From Dysgonomonas sp. ZJ279 (GTDB lineage: Bacteria > Bacteroidota > Bacteroidia > Bacteroidales > Dysgonomonadaceae), in assembly GCF_011039205.1 (NCBI RefSeq), contig NZ_JAAKEL010000021.1:1-57156 (forward strand): DNA of 57,156 bases. Direction: 5' to 3'. Of the stretch, positions 6,885 to 15,931 are shown one piece after another. The translations under genes and the position numbers were made by a program. The notes beneath the pieces were generated by a model, which ran no database searches, was not told the DNA's origin, and saw only the letters and a list, made by a program, of their open reading frames with translations. Within the stretch, counting starts at the first letter, position 1. Each line of letters begins with the position of its first letter.

Positions 6885-8714
6885 ATGGGATTCCAACTAA
6901 GAAGTTCTACAAGTACACAAGGACGCCGCATGGCAGGGGCTAGAGCCCTATGGCGAGCCAATGGCATGAAAGAAGAACAGATGGGCAAACCACTGATCGC
7001 AATAGTAAACTCTTTCACACAATTTGTTCCGGGACACGTACATCTGCACGAGATAGGGCAAAAAGTAAAAGCTGAGATAGAGGCATTAGGTTGCTTTGCA
7101 GCCGAATTTAATACAATAGCTATTGACGATGGTATCGCTATGGGACACGATGGTATGTTATATTCCCTACCCTCTCGCGACCTGATAGCCGATAGCATAG
7201 AATATATGGTAAACGCACACAAAGCCGATGCAATGGTATGCATCAGCAATTGCGATAAAATCACTCCGGGTATGTTAATGGCCTCGATGAGATTAAACAT
7301 CCCTACTATTTTCGTTTCGGGTGGACCGATGGAAGCCGGTGAGTTAGATAATAAACACCTCGACTTGATAGATGCCATGATAAAGGCAGCCGATGACAGT
7401 GTATCGGACAAAGAAGTAAACGCAATAGAACGTGCTGCATGCCCTACTTGCGGTTCATGCTCGGGTATGTTTACTGCCAACTCGATGAACTGTCTTAACG
7501 AAGCAATAGGTTTGGCACTACCGGGTAATGGAACAATCCTTGCGACACATGCCAACAGACTAAAACTTTTTCATGATGCAGCAAAACAAATAGTAGAAAG
7601 TGCATACCGCTACTATCGCGATGGAGATGAGTCGGTTCTTCCACGTAAAATCGCTACTAAACAAGCCTTCCTTAATGCTATGACACTTGATATAGCAATG
7701 GGTGGCTCTACCAATACAATACTTCACTTACTGGCAATAGCACAAGAGGCTGAAACAGATTTTACGATGGATGATATCGACAGACTGTCACGTAAAACTC
7801 CTTGCTTGTGCAAAGTTGCACCCAATACTCAAAAATATCATATACAAGATGTAAACCGTGCAGGCGGCATACTCAGTATAATGAACGAATTGGCAAAAGC
7901 TAATCTGATAGATACATCTACCAGTCGTGCTGACGGACTTACACTGGCACAGGCTATTGACAAATATGATATAACAAAAGCTAATCCATCGGAAGAGGCT
8001 ATAAAATTATATAAATCTGCACCGGGCAATAAATTTAACTTGGTGATGGGTTCACAAGACAATTATTATAAAGAACTCGATACTGATAGAGCCGAAGGGT
8101 GTATTCGCGACGCAGAACATGCCTATACTAAAGATGGCGGCTTAGCTATCCTTAAAGGAAATATAGCACTTGATGGCTGTGTAGTTAAAACTGCAGGTGT
8201 AGACGAGAGCATATTCAAATTTTCAGGTATAGCCAAAGTATTTCATTCTCAAGATGCTGCATGCGAAGGAATCCTAAGAGACGAGGTAGTAGCAGGTGAT
8301 GTTGTAGTTATTACATACGAAGGACCGAAAGGTGGCCCTGGTATGCAAGAGATGTTATACCCAACCTCATATATAAAATCAAAACATTTAGGTAAAGAAT
8401 GTGCTTTGATTACCGATGGTCGGTTCTCAGGTGGTACATCAGGGCTATCTATCGGCCATGTTTCGCCCGAAGCAGCATCAGGAGGAGCAATCGGGCTAGT
8501 TCGTAATGGCGACATGATCGAAATAGATATACCGAATCGCTCTATAAATGTGAAGTTGACTGATGCCGAATTGCAATCGCGCCGCCAAGAGGAAGAAGCG
8601 AAGGGTCAGAATGCATTTAAGCCAAACAGAGAAAGGTATGTATCGAAAGCACTGAGAGCTTATGCAAGCATGGTTAGCTCAGCAGATTTGGGTGCTATAC
8701 GTATTATAGAATAA
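6885..8714 (+). CDS. ilvD: Dihydroxy-acid dehydratase
   Basis: The 609-residue Fe-S enzyme dehydrates 2,3-dihydroxy-isovalerate and -methylvalerate to the 2-keto acids, the third step of Val/Ile synthesis. Visible hallmarks are [17 protein letters not shown] (Cys123), [29 protein letters not shown] (Cys186 and nearby cysteines), [13 protein letters not shown] and the C-terminal [20 protein letters not shown]. Length is typical. It is the first structural gene after the attenuator; a 147-bp gap separates it from ilvB, without an obvious terminator, so the operon is expected to continue. Confidence 0.98.
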   Translation: MGFQLRSSTSTQGRRMAGARALWRANGMKEEQMGKPLIAIVNSFTQFVPGHVHLHEIGQKVKAEIEALGCFAAEFNTIAIDDGIAMGHDGMLYSLPSRDLIADSIEYMVNAHKADAMVCISNCDKITPGMLMASMRLNIPTIFVSGGPMEAGELDNKHLDLIDAMIKAADDSVSDKEVNAIERAACPTCGSCSGMFTANSMNCLNEAIGLALPGNGTILATHANRLKLFHDAAKQIVESAYRYYRDGDESVLPRKIATKQAFLNAMTLDIAMGGSTNTILHLLAIAQEAETDFTMDDIDRLSRKTPCLCKVAPNTQKYHIQDVNRAGGILSIMNELAKANLIDTSTSRADGLTLAQAIDKYDITKANPSEEAIKLYKSAPGNKFNLVMGSQDNYYKELDTDRAEGCIRDAEHAYTKDGGLAILKGNIALDGCVVKTAGVDESIFKFSGIAKVFHSQDAACEGILRDEVVAGDVVVITYEGPKGGPGMQEMLYPTSYIKSKHLGKECALITDGRFSGGTSGLSIGHVSPEAASGGAIGLVRNGDMIEIDIPNRSINVKLTDAELQSRRQEEEAKGQNAFKPNRERYVSKALRAYASMVSSADLGAIRIIE

Positions 8715-8861
8715 ATGAATATTACTATTCCACTGTTTTTTAACTTGGGCTAACTATGTATATAATAAAAAACAATATATACAATAGAAAGTACAAAAAC
8801 AGAGTTTGAATACAGAAAGTGAAATATTTAATCAAAGTTTCATAAGAAGAAAAATATAACC

Positions 8862-10562
8862 ATGAATAAAGAAATTACAGGAAGTGAAGCTCTTTTACAA
8901 TCGTTGGTAAACGAAGGGGCAGATACCATATTCGGGTATCCGGGTGGTGCCATCATGCCCGTATTCGATTGTTTATATGATTATAAAGATAAGATAAATC
9001 ATATCCTTGTTCGTCATGAACAGGGAGCAACTCATGCCGCACAAGGCTATGCACGTACTTCGGGCAAAGTAGGTATAGCATTAGTGACATCAGGTCCCGG
9101 TGCTACAAATGCCGTAACAGGCATCGCAGATGCTATGATAGACAGCACTCCACTGATCGTGATATCGGGACAGGTAGCTTCGTCACTATTGGGTAGCGAT
9201 GCTTTTCAGGAGGCTGATGTAGTTGGTATTACGCAACCAATAACCAAGTGGGCATATCAGATACGCCGCCCCGAAGATATACCATGGGCAGTAGCCAGAG
9301 CATTTTATATTGCCTCCACAGGTCGTCCCGGTCCGGTTATACTCGATATAACCAAAGATGCCCAATTTGGTAAAATGCCAAGTTATGAATACAAGAAAGA
9401 AACTTTCATACGTAGCTATCAACCTAAACCGGAAGTTCGCGATTCAGAAATAGAGGCAGCTGCGCAGATTATAAATCAAGCCAAGAGACCTTTGGCATTG
9501 GTAGGGCAAGGCGTAATACTTGGCAGTGCAGAAAAAGAGCTGCTTGCTCTTCTCAACAAATCGGGTATCCCTGCCGCATCTACAGTATTAGGACTTTCAG
9601 CTATCCCAACAAATCATCCGTTGAATGTGGGAATGTTGGGTATGCACGGTAATATTGGACCTAATAAAATGACAAACGAATGCGATGTGCTTATTGCCAT
9701 CGGCATGCGTTTCGACGACCGTGTAACGGGCGATCTAAAGACTTATGCCAAACAAGCTAAAGTAATACATTTCGATATAGACAAAGCTGAAATTAATAAG
9801 AACGTAGCTGTAACAGCCCGTGTATTGGGTGACGTGAAAGAAACATTACCCAGAGTTACAGAGTTGCTTCAAGACAATAGTCATACCGAATGGCTAAAAG
9901 GTTTTAAAGCATGTTACAAAAAAGAATACGATGTTGTTATCAATAACGAACTCCATCCTACTTCGGGTCAGCTCAAGATGGGCGAGGTAATCAATAAAGT
10001 ATCTGAAGCCACAGGCAACGACGCAGTTATGGTAACCGACGTAGGCCAACATCAGATGATGGGTGTTCGCTACTTCAAATATAACCAGACACGCAGTGTA
10101 GTTACATCAGGCGGACTAGGTACAATGGGATTCGGGCTTCCAGCCGCTATTGGTGCTAAATACGGAACTCCCGATCGCACAGTATGCCTCTTTGTCGGTG
10201 ATGGCGGTATACAGATGACAATACAGGAACTAGGCACAATCATGCAATACGATGTCGATGTAAAGATAATTATTCTCAATAATCACTTCTTAGGCATGGT
10301 ACGCCAATGGCAGGAATTATTTTTCGACGAAAGATATTCCGAAACTGTAATGAAGAATCCGGACTTTGTAAAGATATCCGAAGCATATAGCATCCCTGCC
10401 AAAAAGGTAGAAACACGTGAGGAACTTGATCTGGCAATAGCTGAAATGCTTAGCCATAAAGGACCTTACTTATTGGATGTACAGGTTGAAACAAAAGGAA
10501 TGGTATACCCGATGGTACCTGCCGGAACTTCTGTAACAAATATATTGCTGGGAAATGAGTAA
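8862..10562 (+). CDS. ilvB: Acetolactate synthase, large (catalytic) subunit
   Basis: The 566-residue ThDP-dependent enzyme condenses pyruvate with pyruvate or 2-ketobutyrate. The N-terminal domain has FGYPGGAIMPVFD and the catalytic Glu in RHEQGATHAAQGYAR; the ThDP-binding motif is GDGGIQMTIQELGTIMQY followed by IIILNNHFLGMVRQWQ. Central FAD-domain residues (GMLGMHGNIGPNK, DVLIAIGMRFDDRVTG) are present, consistent with a true anabolic AHAS. Its 3' end overlaps the VOC gene by 8 bp, implying translational coupling. Confidence 0.98.
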   Translation: MNKEITGSEALLQSLVNEGADTIFGYPGGAIMPVFDCLYDYKDKINHILVRHEQGATHAAQGYARTSGKVGIALVTSGPGATNAVTGIADAMIDSTPLIVISGQVASSLLGSDAFQEADVVGITQPITKWAYQIRRPEDIPWAVARAFYIASTGRPGPVILDITKDAQFGKMPSYEYKKETFIRSYQPKPEVRDSEIEAAAQIINQAKRPLALVGQGVILGSAEKELLALLNKSGIPAASTVLGLSAIPTNHPLNVGMLGMHGNIGPNKMTNECDVLIAIGMRFDDRVTGDLKTYAKQAKVIHFDIDKAEINKNVAVTARVLGDVKETLPRVTELLQDNSHTEWLKGFKACYKKEYDVVINNELHPTSGQLKMGEVINKVSEATGNDAVMVTDVGQHQMMGVRYFKYNQTRSVVTSGGLGTMGFGLPAAIGAKYGTPDRTVCLFVGDGGIQMTIQELGTIMQYDVDVKIIILNNHFLGMVRQWQELFFDERYSETVMKNPDFVKISEAYSIPAKKVETREELDLAIAEMLSHKGPYLLDVQVETKGMVYPMVPAGTSVTNILLGNE

Positions 10563-10947
10563 TCTATCTAGAATCCATCATATTGCTATTATTTGCTCGG
10601 ATTATGAGCAATCGAAAGATTTCTATGTCAACAAATTAGGATTAAAGATTATATTAGAAACTTATCGTGCCGAACGAAATTCGTATAAACTGGATTTGGC
10701 TGTTGGCGAGTGTGGACAAATAGAACTATTTTCGTTCGATAATCCCCCACCCCGACCTAGTTTTCCCGAAGCACGAGGATTAAGACATCTGGCTTTTGCG
10801 ACTAGTGATATAGAAAAAGAAATAGCTGATCTGGAAGCAAAAGGAATTAGTGTTGAGCCGATAAGAATAGATGAATTAACAAACTGTAGATTTGCTTTTT
10901 TTAGTGATCCCGATGGTTTACCATTAGAGTTGTATGAAACAAAATAA
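10555..10947 (+). CDS. VOC-superfamily metalloprotein (glyoxalase-like)
   Basis: A 130-residue single VOC unit of two beta-alpha-beta-beta-beta modules: LSRIHHIAIICSDYEQSKDFYVNKLGL and LRHLAFATSDIEKEIADLEAKG. Candidate metal ligands occupy the usual places: His in HHIAII, Glu in QIELFSF, His in LRHLAF and Glu in PLELYETK. It most resembles the YaeR/GloA2-like group, whose substrate is not established. The gene overlaps ilvB by 8 bp and ends exactly where ilvN begins (TAA followed by ATG), so it is embedded in the ilv operon. Its role there is unknown. Confidence 0.85.
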   Translation: MSNLSRIHHIAIICSDYEQSKDFYVNKLGLKIILETYRAERNSYKLDLAVGECGQIELFSFDNPPPRPSFPEARGLRHLAFATSDIEKEIADLEAKGISVEPIRIDELTNCRFAFFSDPDGLPLELYETK

Positions 10948-11505
10948 ATGTCTGTTATGGAAAATAAAACATTATATACAGTAACTATATTTTCAGAAAA
11001 CACCGTTGGCTTACTAAGCCAGGTAACAAGTGTGTTTACTCGTCGACAATTGAATATTGAAACACTTTCAGTATCCCCCTCTGCAATACCGGGCATACAC
11101 AAGTTTACAATAACAATCTTTTGTGATGAAGAAATGATCAAAAAGGTCGTTCTCCAAATAGACAAACGTGTCGATGTACTGAAATCGTATTATAACACCG
11201 ATGACGAACTGATACATCAGGAGATAGCACTTTACAAGCTTTCTACTCCCGATTTCTTAAAAATAGACTCGGCAGAAGCACTTATCCGTACATACAATGC
11301 ACGCATTCTCGAAATTAACGAAGTATGCGTGGTTATCGAAAAAACCGGTCATCATGCCGAAACTCAAGCCTTGTTTAAGGATTTGAGTGAAAAGATCGGT
11401 GTGCTACAATTTATCCGTTCGGGACGTGTAGCTATAACAAAATCGAAGATTGAACGATTGAGTGACATGCTTTCAGAATTAGATAAAAAAACATTAAATC
11501 AGTAA
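10948..11505 (+). CDS. ilvN: Acetolactate synthase, small (regulatory) subunit
   Basis: The 185-residue protein begins with an ACT domain (TLYTVTIFSENTVGLLSQVTSVFTRRQLNIETLSV), the site of feedback inhibition by Val in characterised AHAS enzymes, followed by the C-terminal activation domain (LYKLSTPD, VVIEKTGHHAETQALFKDL, FIRSGRVAITK). The start overlaps no sequence but abuts the VOC stop codon; ATG at 10957 (MENKTLY) is an alternative. It would bind and stimulate IlvB. Confidence 0.95.
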   Translation: MSVMENKTLYTVTIFSENTVGLLSQVTSVFTRRQLNIETLSVSPSAIPGIHKFTITIFCDEEMIKKVVLQIDKRVDVLKSYYNTDDELIHQEIALYKLSTPDFLKIDSAEALIRTYNARILEINEVCVVIEKTGHHAETQALFKDLSEKIGVLQFIRSGRVAITKSKIERLSDMLSELDKKTLNQ

Positions 11506-11517
11506 TTTATTAGATTA

Positions 11518-12255
11518 ATGCAAGCTCCTATAGGAATATACGAATTTAGAATAGACGCATATCTTACAGATTTTAGAGGTAAAGCAACTCTACCGATGAT
11601 CGGAGGCTTTATGCTACAAGCTGCAACAAAACATGCCGAAGAACGTGGGTTTGGCTATTCGTTTATGACAGCAAAGAAAAGAGCATGGGTACTGTCACGA
11701 ATGGCGATAGAGATATTCGAATATCCCAAAAATGATAGTATATTTATTATCAAAACCTGGGTCGCTGGCGTAAACAGGCTATTTACAGAGCGTTATTTTT
11801 CATTTGAAAACAGCGAAGGTAAAGAAATCGGTTTTGCTAAATCACTATGGGCCTTGATAGACCTTGTGAGCCGTAAACCGACTAATGTACTGGAACTTGA
11901 TGGACTCACGAGCTATATAGATAATAATAAAAGTTGCCCGATAGAAGGCATGACAAAAATCCCTGTATTAAAAGAGAATTATACTAAAGAAGGCGATTTC
12001 GTTGTTAGGTATAGTGATGTAGATATTAATAAACATTTGAACAGTATGAAATATATTGAGCATTTTGTAGATATATTTGATATTGATATGTTCAGAGAAA
12101 AAGAAATAGAACGCTTCGAGATAAATTATGTATCAGAGGGTCGCTATGGAGCGAAATTAGATATACTCAAAAGAGAAGAAAGCGATTCTAAATTTATTTT
12201 AGAGATGAAAGAAGGTGACACCGATGTGTGTTCATCAAGAGTGATTTGGAAATAA
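11518..12255 (+). CDS. Acyl-ACP thioesterase
   Basis: The 245-residue protein is a double hot-dog thioesterase of the FatA/FatB (PF01643) type. The N-terminal half shows LTDFRGKATLPMIGGFMLQAATKHAEERG and the WVLSRMAIEI strand; the second half has the catalytic/substrate region RYSDVDINKHLNSMKYIEHFVD with the Asp, Asn and His expected in this family. It would release fatty acids from acyl-ACP in the cytoplasm. It sits 12 bp after ilvN and 41 bp before ilvC, so it is co-transcribed with branched-chain amino acid genes. Confidence 0.9.
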   Translation: MQAPIGIYEFRIDAYLTDFRGKATLPMIGGFMLQAATKHAEERGFGYSFMTAKKRAWVLSRMAIEIFEYPKNDSIFIIKTWVAGVNRLFTERYFSFENSEGKEIGFAKSLWALIDLVSRKPTNVLELDGLTSYIDNNKSCPIEGMTKIPVLKENYTKEGDFVVRYSDVDINKHLNSMKYIEHFVDIFDIDMFREKEIERFEINYVSEGRYGAKLDILKREESDSKFILEMKEGDTDVCSSRVIWK

Positions 12256-12296
12256 TTTTCAGACTAAATAATATTTTATTAAACAATTAATCAATT

Positions 12297-13343
12297 ATGG
12301 CAGAAATGAATTTTGGTGGCACATTAGAACAAGTTGCTACCCGTGATGAATTCCCTTTGGAAAAAGCAAGAGAAGTACTAAAAGACGAAACTATTGCAGT
12401 TATTGGCTATGGCGTACAAGGTCCCGGTCAAGCACTTAACCTACGCGATAACGGATTCAATGTAATCATTGGCCAACGCAAAGGTGGCAAAACTTGGGAT
12501 AAAGCTATTGCTGACGGATGGGTTCCGGGAGAAACATTATTTGATATAGAAGAAGCTGCCGAAAAAGGTACAATCATTCAATACCTATTGTCTGATGCTG
12601 CTCAAATAGAAGTATGGCCAAGACTTAAACCGTATCTGACTGCGGGTAAAGCTCTTTACTTCTCTCATGGCTTTGGTATCACATACAAAGAACGTACAAA
12701 CATTATTCCTCCTGCTGATATTGACGTAATCCTTGTTGCTCCTAAAGGATCGGGAACAAGCCTTCGTCGTATGTTCCTTGAAGGACGTGGATTGAATTCT
12801 AGCTATGCTATTTTCCAAGATGCTACAGGACGTGCTAAAGAACGTGTTATCGCTCTTGGTATCGGTGTAGGTTCAGGATATTTGTTCGAAACAGATTTCA
12901 AACGTGAAGTATATTCTGACCTTACAGGTGAGCGTGGAACATTGATGGGTGCTATACAAGGTATCCTTCTTGCTCAATACGAAGTATTACGTGAAAACGG
13001 TCATTCTCCATCAGAAGCATTTAATGAAACAGTAGAAGAATTGACTCAATCGTTAATGCCTCTTTTCGCTGAAAAAGGTATGGACTGGATGTATGCAAAC
13101 TGCTCTACTACAGCTCAACGTGGCGCACTAGACTGGATGACTCCTTTCCACGATGCAACTAAACCTGTATTTGCTAAATTATACTCGGAAGTGGCTAACG
13201 GAAACGAAGCTCAACGTTCTATCGATACAAATTCAAAACCTGATTACCGCGAAAAACTAGAAGAAGAACTTAAAGCTCTTCGCGAAAGTGAAATGTGGCG
13301 TACAGGTGCAGTTGTTAGACAACTAAGACCAGAGAATAACTAA
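12297..13343 (+). CDS. ilvC: Ketol-acid reductoisomerase (NADP+)
   Basis: The 348-residue enzyme converts acetolactate and acetohydroxybutyrate to dihydroxy acids. The Rossmann motif VIGYGVQGPGQALNLRDNG is followed by the NADPH-selecting loop GQRKGGKTW, the LLSDAAQIEVWPRLKPYL segment, APKGSG, and the metal-binding DLTGERGTLMG. The C-terminal helical domain includes VEELTQSLMPLFAEKGMDWM and NCSTTAQRGALDW. It is the last gene of the operon; a strong terminator follows 24 bp after the stop. Confidence 0.98.
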   Translation: MAEMNFGGTLEQVATRDEFPLEKAREVLKDETIAVIGYGVQGPGQALNLRDNGFNVIIGQRKGGKTWDKAIADGWVPGETLFDIEEAAEKGTIIQYLLSDAAQIEVWPRLKPYLTAGKALYFSHGFGITYKERTNIIPPADIDVILVAPKGSGTSLRRMFLEGRGLNSSYAIFQDATGRAKERVIALGIGVGSGYLFETDFKREVYSDLTGERGTLMGAIQGILLAQYEVLRENGHSPSEAFNETVEELTQSLMPLFAEKGMDWMYANCSTTAQRGALDWMTPFHDATKPVFAKLYSEVANGNEAQRSIDTNSKPDYREKLEEELKALRESEMWRTGAVVRQLRPENN

Positions 13344-13367
13344 TAGTTAATCTGCACTATATAAGGA

Positions 13368-13398
13368 AGGCTACTTGAGAAATCGAGTAGCCTTTTTT
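13368..13398 (+). terminator. Terminator of the ilv operon
   Basis: AGGCTACTTGA (13368-13378), loop GAAA, TCGAGTAGCCT (13383-13393), one G-U pair, then six Ts. It closes the operon beginning at ilvD. Confidence 0.9.
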
Positions 13399-13407
13399 GT
13401 TAAAATT

Positions 13408-13436
13408 TTGCTTTTTTTATTTTATTACTATCTTTG
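13408..13436 (+). promoter_or_regulatory. Promoter of the frameshifted lipoprotein gene
   Basis: TTG (13408-13410) and TATCTTTG (13429-13436), 18 bp apart, match the Bacteroidota consensus; the ATG of the lipoprotein is at 13471. Confidence 0.65.
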
Positions 13437-13470
13437 CATTTATTCACAAATCTCAAACTACATATAATAA

Positions 13471-14102
13471 ATGAAAAAATCCCTTGCCTTTTTATCTCTA
13501 ATTTGTATTGTTATATTAGGGTTTTCATCTTGTTCAAGTTGTGTAAAAAGGTTTCTAAATCAGTTACAGAATTAGGTCTTGATGCCGTTGAAGGTGTTGC
13601 TGAAGCTGTCGATGAACATGGTGCCAAAGTTGCGGAGAAAGCAACAGATGCAGCAGGAACGTTAGCTGAAGGTGTTGGACGTAGCCTTGATCGTCAATTG
13701 AATGAACATGCTGCTACTGTAGCTTCAGCTGCAGGTAGAACATTTGTTCAAAGTGTTGATGGATTCACACAAGGATTTAATGAAGAAGTAGAAAAACACT
13801 ATGATGTTATACCCCACACCGAAGCTTTTTGTTCAGGTGTTTCATTAGATTATTTTGCTAAATACAAAACAATTGCTGTAGTAGATGCATACTTTATTAT
13901 TTTCGAAAAAGGAGTATATAAATGTAAGTTCGAATGTTACGATTCTAACAATAAGCTATTCTTGACAAAAGATATAGAGGCTGATAAAACAAAAGAAATT
14001 GAACGTAAATATACACTTGTCAGTTTCGCTTTGAATGCACAGGAAGCTGCCGATTTCAAGGATATTAAAGAAGTAAAAATAACGGTTACAAAGAAAAAAT
14101 AA
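13471..14102 (+). pseudogene. Lipoprotein gene with an apparent -1 frameshift
   Basis: ATG 13471 encodes a clear lipoprotein signal (MKKSLAFLSLICIVILGFSSC), but this frame stops at 13573-13575 after 34 residues. The main body, about 184 residues from ~13548 to 14102, lies in the -1 frame and has no good start of its own. The two join perfectly if one nucleotide is gained (or the ribosome slips back one) at the A5 run 13545-13549, giving SSCSSCVKKVSKSVTELG. The body has an Ala/Val/Glu-rich helical part (EKATDAAGTLAEGVGRSL) and a C-terminal beta-rich part (KYKTIAVVDAYFIIFEKG). Family not recognised. It could be a pseudogene, a phase-variable gene or an assembly error. Confidence 0.7.
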
Positions 14103-14127
14103 CAGACTTAAAATACCAATTATATTA

Positions 14128-14165
14128 GCGGCTATTCTTCGATAATTAGAGAATAGTCGCTTTTT
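14128..14165 (+). terminator. Terminator after the lipoprotein gene
   Basis: GCGGCTATTCT (14128-14138) pairs with AGAATAGTCGC (14150-14160), one G-U pair, followed by five Ts. Confidence 0.8.
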
Positions 14166-14222
14166 CTATCATCAAAAGGCAATTAAAGGATAATATCATA
14201 TTATAATTCAAAAAGTTATTCT

Positions 14223-14230
14223 TATCTTCG
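14223..14230 (+). promoter_or_regulatory. Likely -7 element of rpsP
   Basis: TATCTTCG differs from TAnnTTTG at one position and lies 46 bp upstream of the rpsP ATG. No clear TTTG is seen at the -33 position. Confidence 0.45.
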
Positions 14231-14275
14231 CACCCGCTAATAACAATTATGTATTAATTAAAAATTAACAAAAAA

Positions 14276-14887
14276 ATGGCTACAAAGATCCGTTTACAAA
14301 GACGAGGACGTAAAGGTTATCCTTTTTATCACATCGTCATTGCAGATAGCAGAGCTCCACGTGATGGAAAATTTATTGAAAAAGTTGGTTCGTACAACCC
14401 GAACACTAATCCTGCTACAATAACTTTAGATTTCGACAGGGCTTTGTATTGGCTACAAGTTGGTGCTCAACCAACTGACACAACACGCAACATTCTTTCT
14501 GACGAAGGAGTATTGTACAAAAAACATCTTTTAGGTGGTGTTACCAAAGGTGCTTTCACAGAGGCTGATGCTGACAAGAAATTCGAAGCATGGAAATCTA
14601 ACAAAGACAAAGGTACACTAGCTCAAATCAACAAAAATGATGCTAAAGCTAAAGCAGAAGAAAAAGCTCGTCACGAAGCTGAAGTAGCTGCCAACAAAGC
14701 TAAAGCAGAAACTGTAGCTCAAAAGAAAGCTGAAGAGAATGCTGCACAAGCAGAGGCTGAAGCTGAAGCTGCTCCGGAAGTAGAAGTGGTTGCTGAAACA
14801 ACAGAAGTAGAAGCTGCTCCGGCAGAGGCTCCAGTTGTTGCAGAAGAAGCACCGGCTGCTACAGAAGAAGAAAAAAGTGCTGAGTAA
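14276..14887 (+). CDS. rpsP: 30S ribosomal protein S16 with long C-terminal tail
   Basis: The first ~85 residues are the conserved S16 domain ([59 protein letters not shown]). S16 is ~80 residues in E. coli; this protein has 203. The extra part is first Lys/Ala-rich ([23 protein letters not shown]) and then almost pure Ala/Glu/Val/Pro, ending EEKSAE. A long tail is known for S16 of Bacteroidota; its function is not established. The gene has its own terminator and is monocistronic here. Confidence 0.97.
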   Translation: MATKIRLQRRGRKGYPFYHIVIADSRAPRDGKFIEKVGSYNPNTNPATITLDFDRALYWLQVGAQPTDTTRNILSDEGVLYKKHLLGGVTKGAFTEADADKKFEAWKSNKDKGTLAQINKNDAKAKAEEKARHEAEVAANKAKAETVAQKKAEENAAQAEAEAEAAPEVEVVAETTEVEAAPAEAPVVAEEAPAATEEEKSAE

Positions 14888-14910
14888 TTTAAATTTACCG
14901 CATAATGAAA

Positions 14911-14938
14911 AATGCTCTATTAAATAGAGCATTTTTTT
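14911..14938 (+). terminator. Terminator of rpsP
   Basis: AATGCTCTAT (14911-14920), loop TAA, ATAGAGCATT (14924-14933), then seven Ts. Confidence 0.9.
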
Positions 14939-14970
14939 GTTTTAAAGTGGCATTTTTTCTTCCGTAAGGC

Positions 14971-15000
14971 TTGCAAATACAATAAAAATGCATATCTTTG
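14971..15000 (+). promoter_or_regulatory. Promoter of tRNA-His
   Basis: TTG (14971-14973), 19 bp, TATCTTTG (14993-15000). The tRNA begins 27 bp downstream of the -7 element. Confidence 0.75.
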
Positions 15001-15026
15001 CAGCGCAATAATAGTTATTGCAACAC

Positions 15027-15101
<75 letters not shown>

Positions 15102-15103
15102 CT

Positions 15104-15424
15104 AGAGGGCATCTTTGGTAATTCAAGGGTGCTCTTTTTATTTATATAAATTCAACTTTAGAGTATAAAGAAAGAGACTACCACCATTGGTTCTTCACTT
15201 GTAAAAGCTATTCTCTACCCATACATGTTACTCAATATCTCACTACAAGTTTGCTATCCGCTTTAATGATTCAATTGTACTACATGGCGATAGCAATGAG
15301 TCTAACCTGAGCGATATGGAAATAAATAATACTTTATTATTATAGTTTTTATTTAAATTCTTGCTAAAGAGAAATTTCCTTAAGGAACTCAGTCTTTAAA
15401 TAATGCACAAGTAAAATTCAAAAC
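15104..15424. other. Intergenic stretch with little structure
   Basis: About 320 bp. Its left end has a weak imperfect hairpin followed by TCTTTTTATT (15104-15142) that could terminate tRNA-His. The rest has no convincing gene, tRNA or repeat. Confidence 0.45.
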
Positions 15425-15456
15425 AAAAAAAAGGAACTAACCTTTCGGATAGTTCC
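15425..15456 (-). terminator. Terminator of the ferredoxin gene
   Basis: On the minus strand GGAACTA (15456-15450) and TAGTTCC (15439-15433) close a 10-nt loop that can pair further, followed by a run of eight Ts. Confidence 0.8.
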
Positions 15457-15485
15457 CTTCTTTTATTTCTATTACCAACGCGATA

Positions 15486-15653
15486 TTAAGCCGGATGAAT
15501 TGCTTCAGTTGGACAAGCATCGGCACAAGTACCACAATCTGTACAAGCATCCGGATCAATTGTATAAATATCTCCTTCTGATATAGCATTTACCGGGCAC
15601 TCATCGATACAAGTACCACAAGCAATACAATCTTCATTAATTACGTAAGCCAT
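15486..15653 (-). CDS. 2[4Fe-4S] ferredoxin
   Basis: A 55-residue protein starting MAYVINEDC. Two complete cluster motifs are present: C9-x2-C12-x2-C15-x3-C19-P and C37-x2-C40-x2-C43-x3-C47-P, each followed by the usual Ala-Ile turn. This is a clostridial-type low-potential electron carrier of the cytoplasm, serving pyruvate:ferredoxin oxidoreductase or hydrogenase-type enzymes in anaerobes. The gene is monocistronic, with a terminator 30 bp after its stop. Confidence 0.96.
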   Translation of the reverse strand: MAYVINEDCIACGTCIDECPVNAISEGDIYTIDPDACTDCGTCADACPTEAIHPA

Positions 15654-15931
15654 GATTTTTAATTTTTAATATTATTACTAACTTTGATGGAACAAATATA
15701 TAGAGTTTTTTCGTTCATCCAAAATGGATAGTGTTAGATATTATTAATATAGATATAACTTTCATCTATAAGACATAAATATAAAATATCAACCCACTGT
15801 TTATTAACATATTACAATTAAATTTGTTTTTTAAGTGGGAAGAACATTAAATGCTTATTTTTAATCTTTCTAAGTAATAAAATAATATAATAAGCAGACA
15901 GAAATAACGTTACAATTAAAAGCAAACAGCA

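Noticed and set aside
8715-8753. 12-codon frame MNITIPLFFNLG after ilvD as a second leader peptide
   Set aside because: It has a few Ile/Leu codons, but no terminator or alternative hairpin lies between it and ilvB, so there is no attenuation device.
13434-13548. TTG-initiated N-terminal extension of the lipoprotein body in its own frame
   Set aside because: The translated extension (MHLFTNLKLHIINEKIPC) has no signal character, and the promoter and a perfect lipoprotein signal fit the other frame starting at 13471.
14618-14932. 104-codon minus-strand frame rich in Ser, Phe and Cys opposite rpsP
   Set aside because: It is the mirror of the Ala/Glu/Lys-rich S16 tail in another frame and has no independent support.
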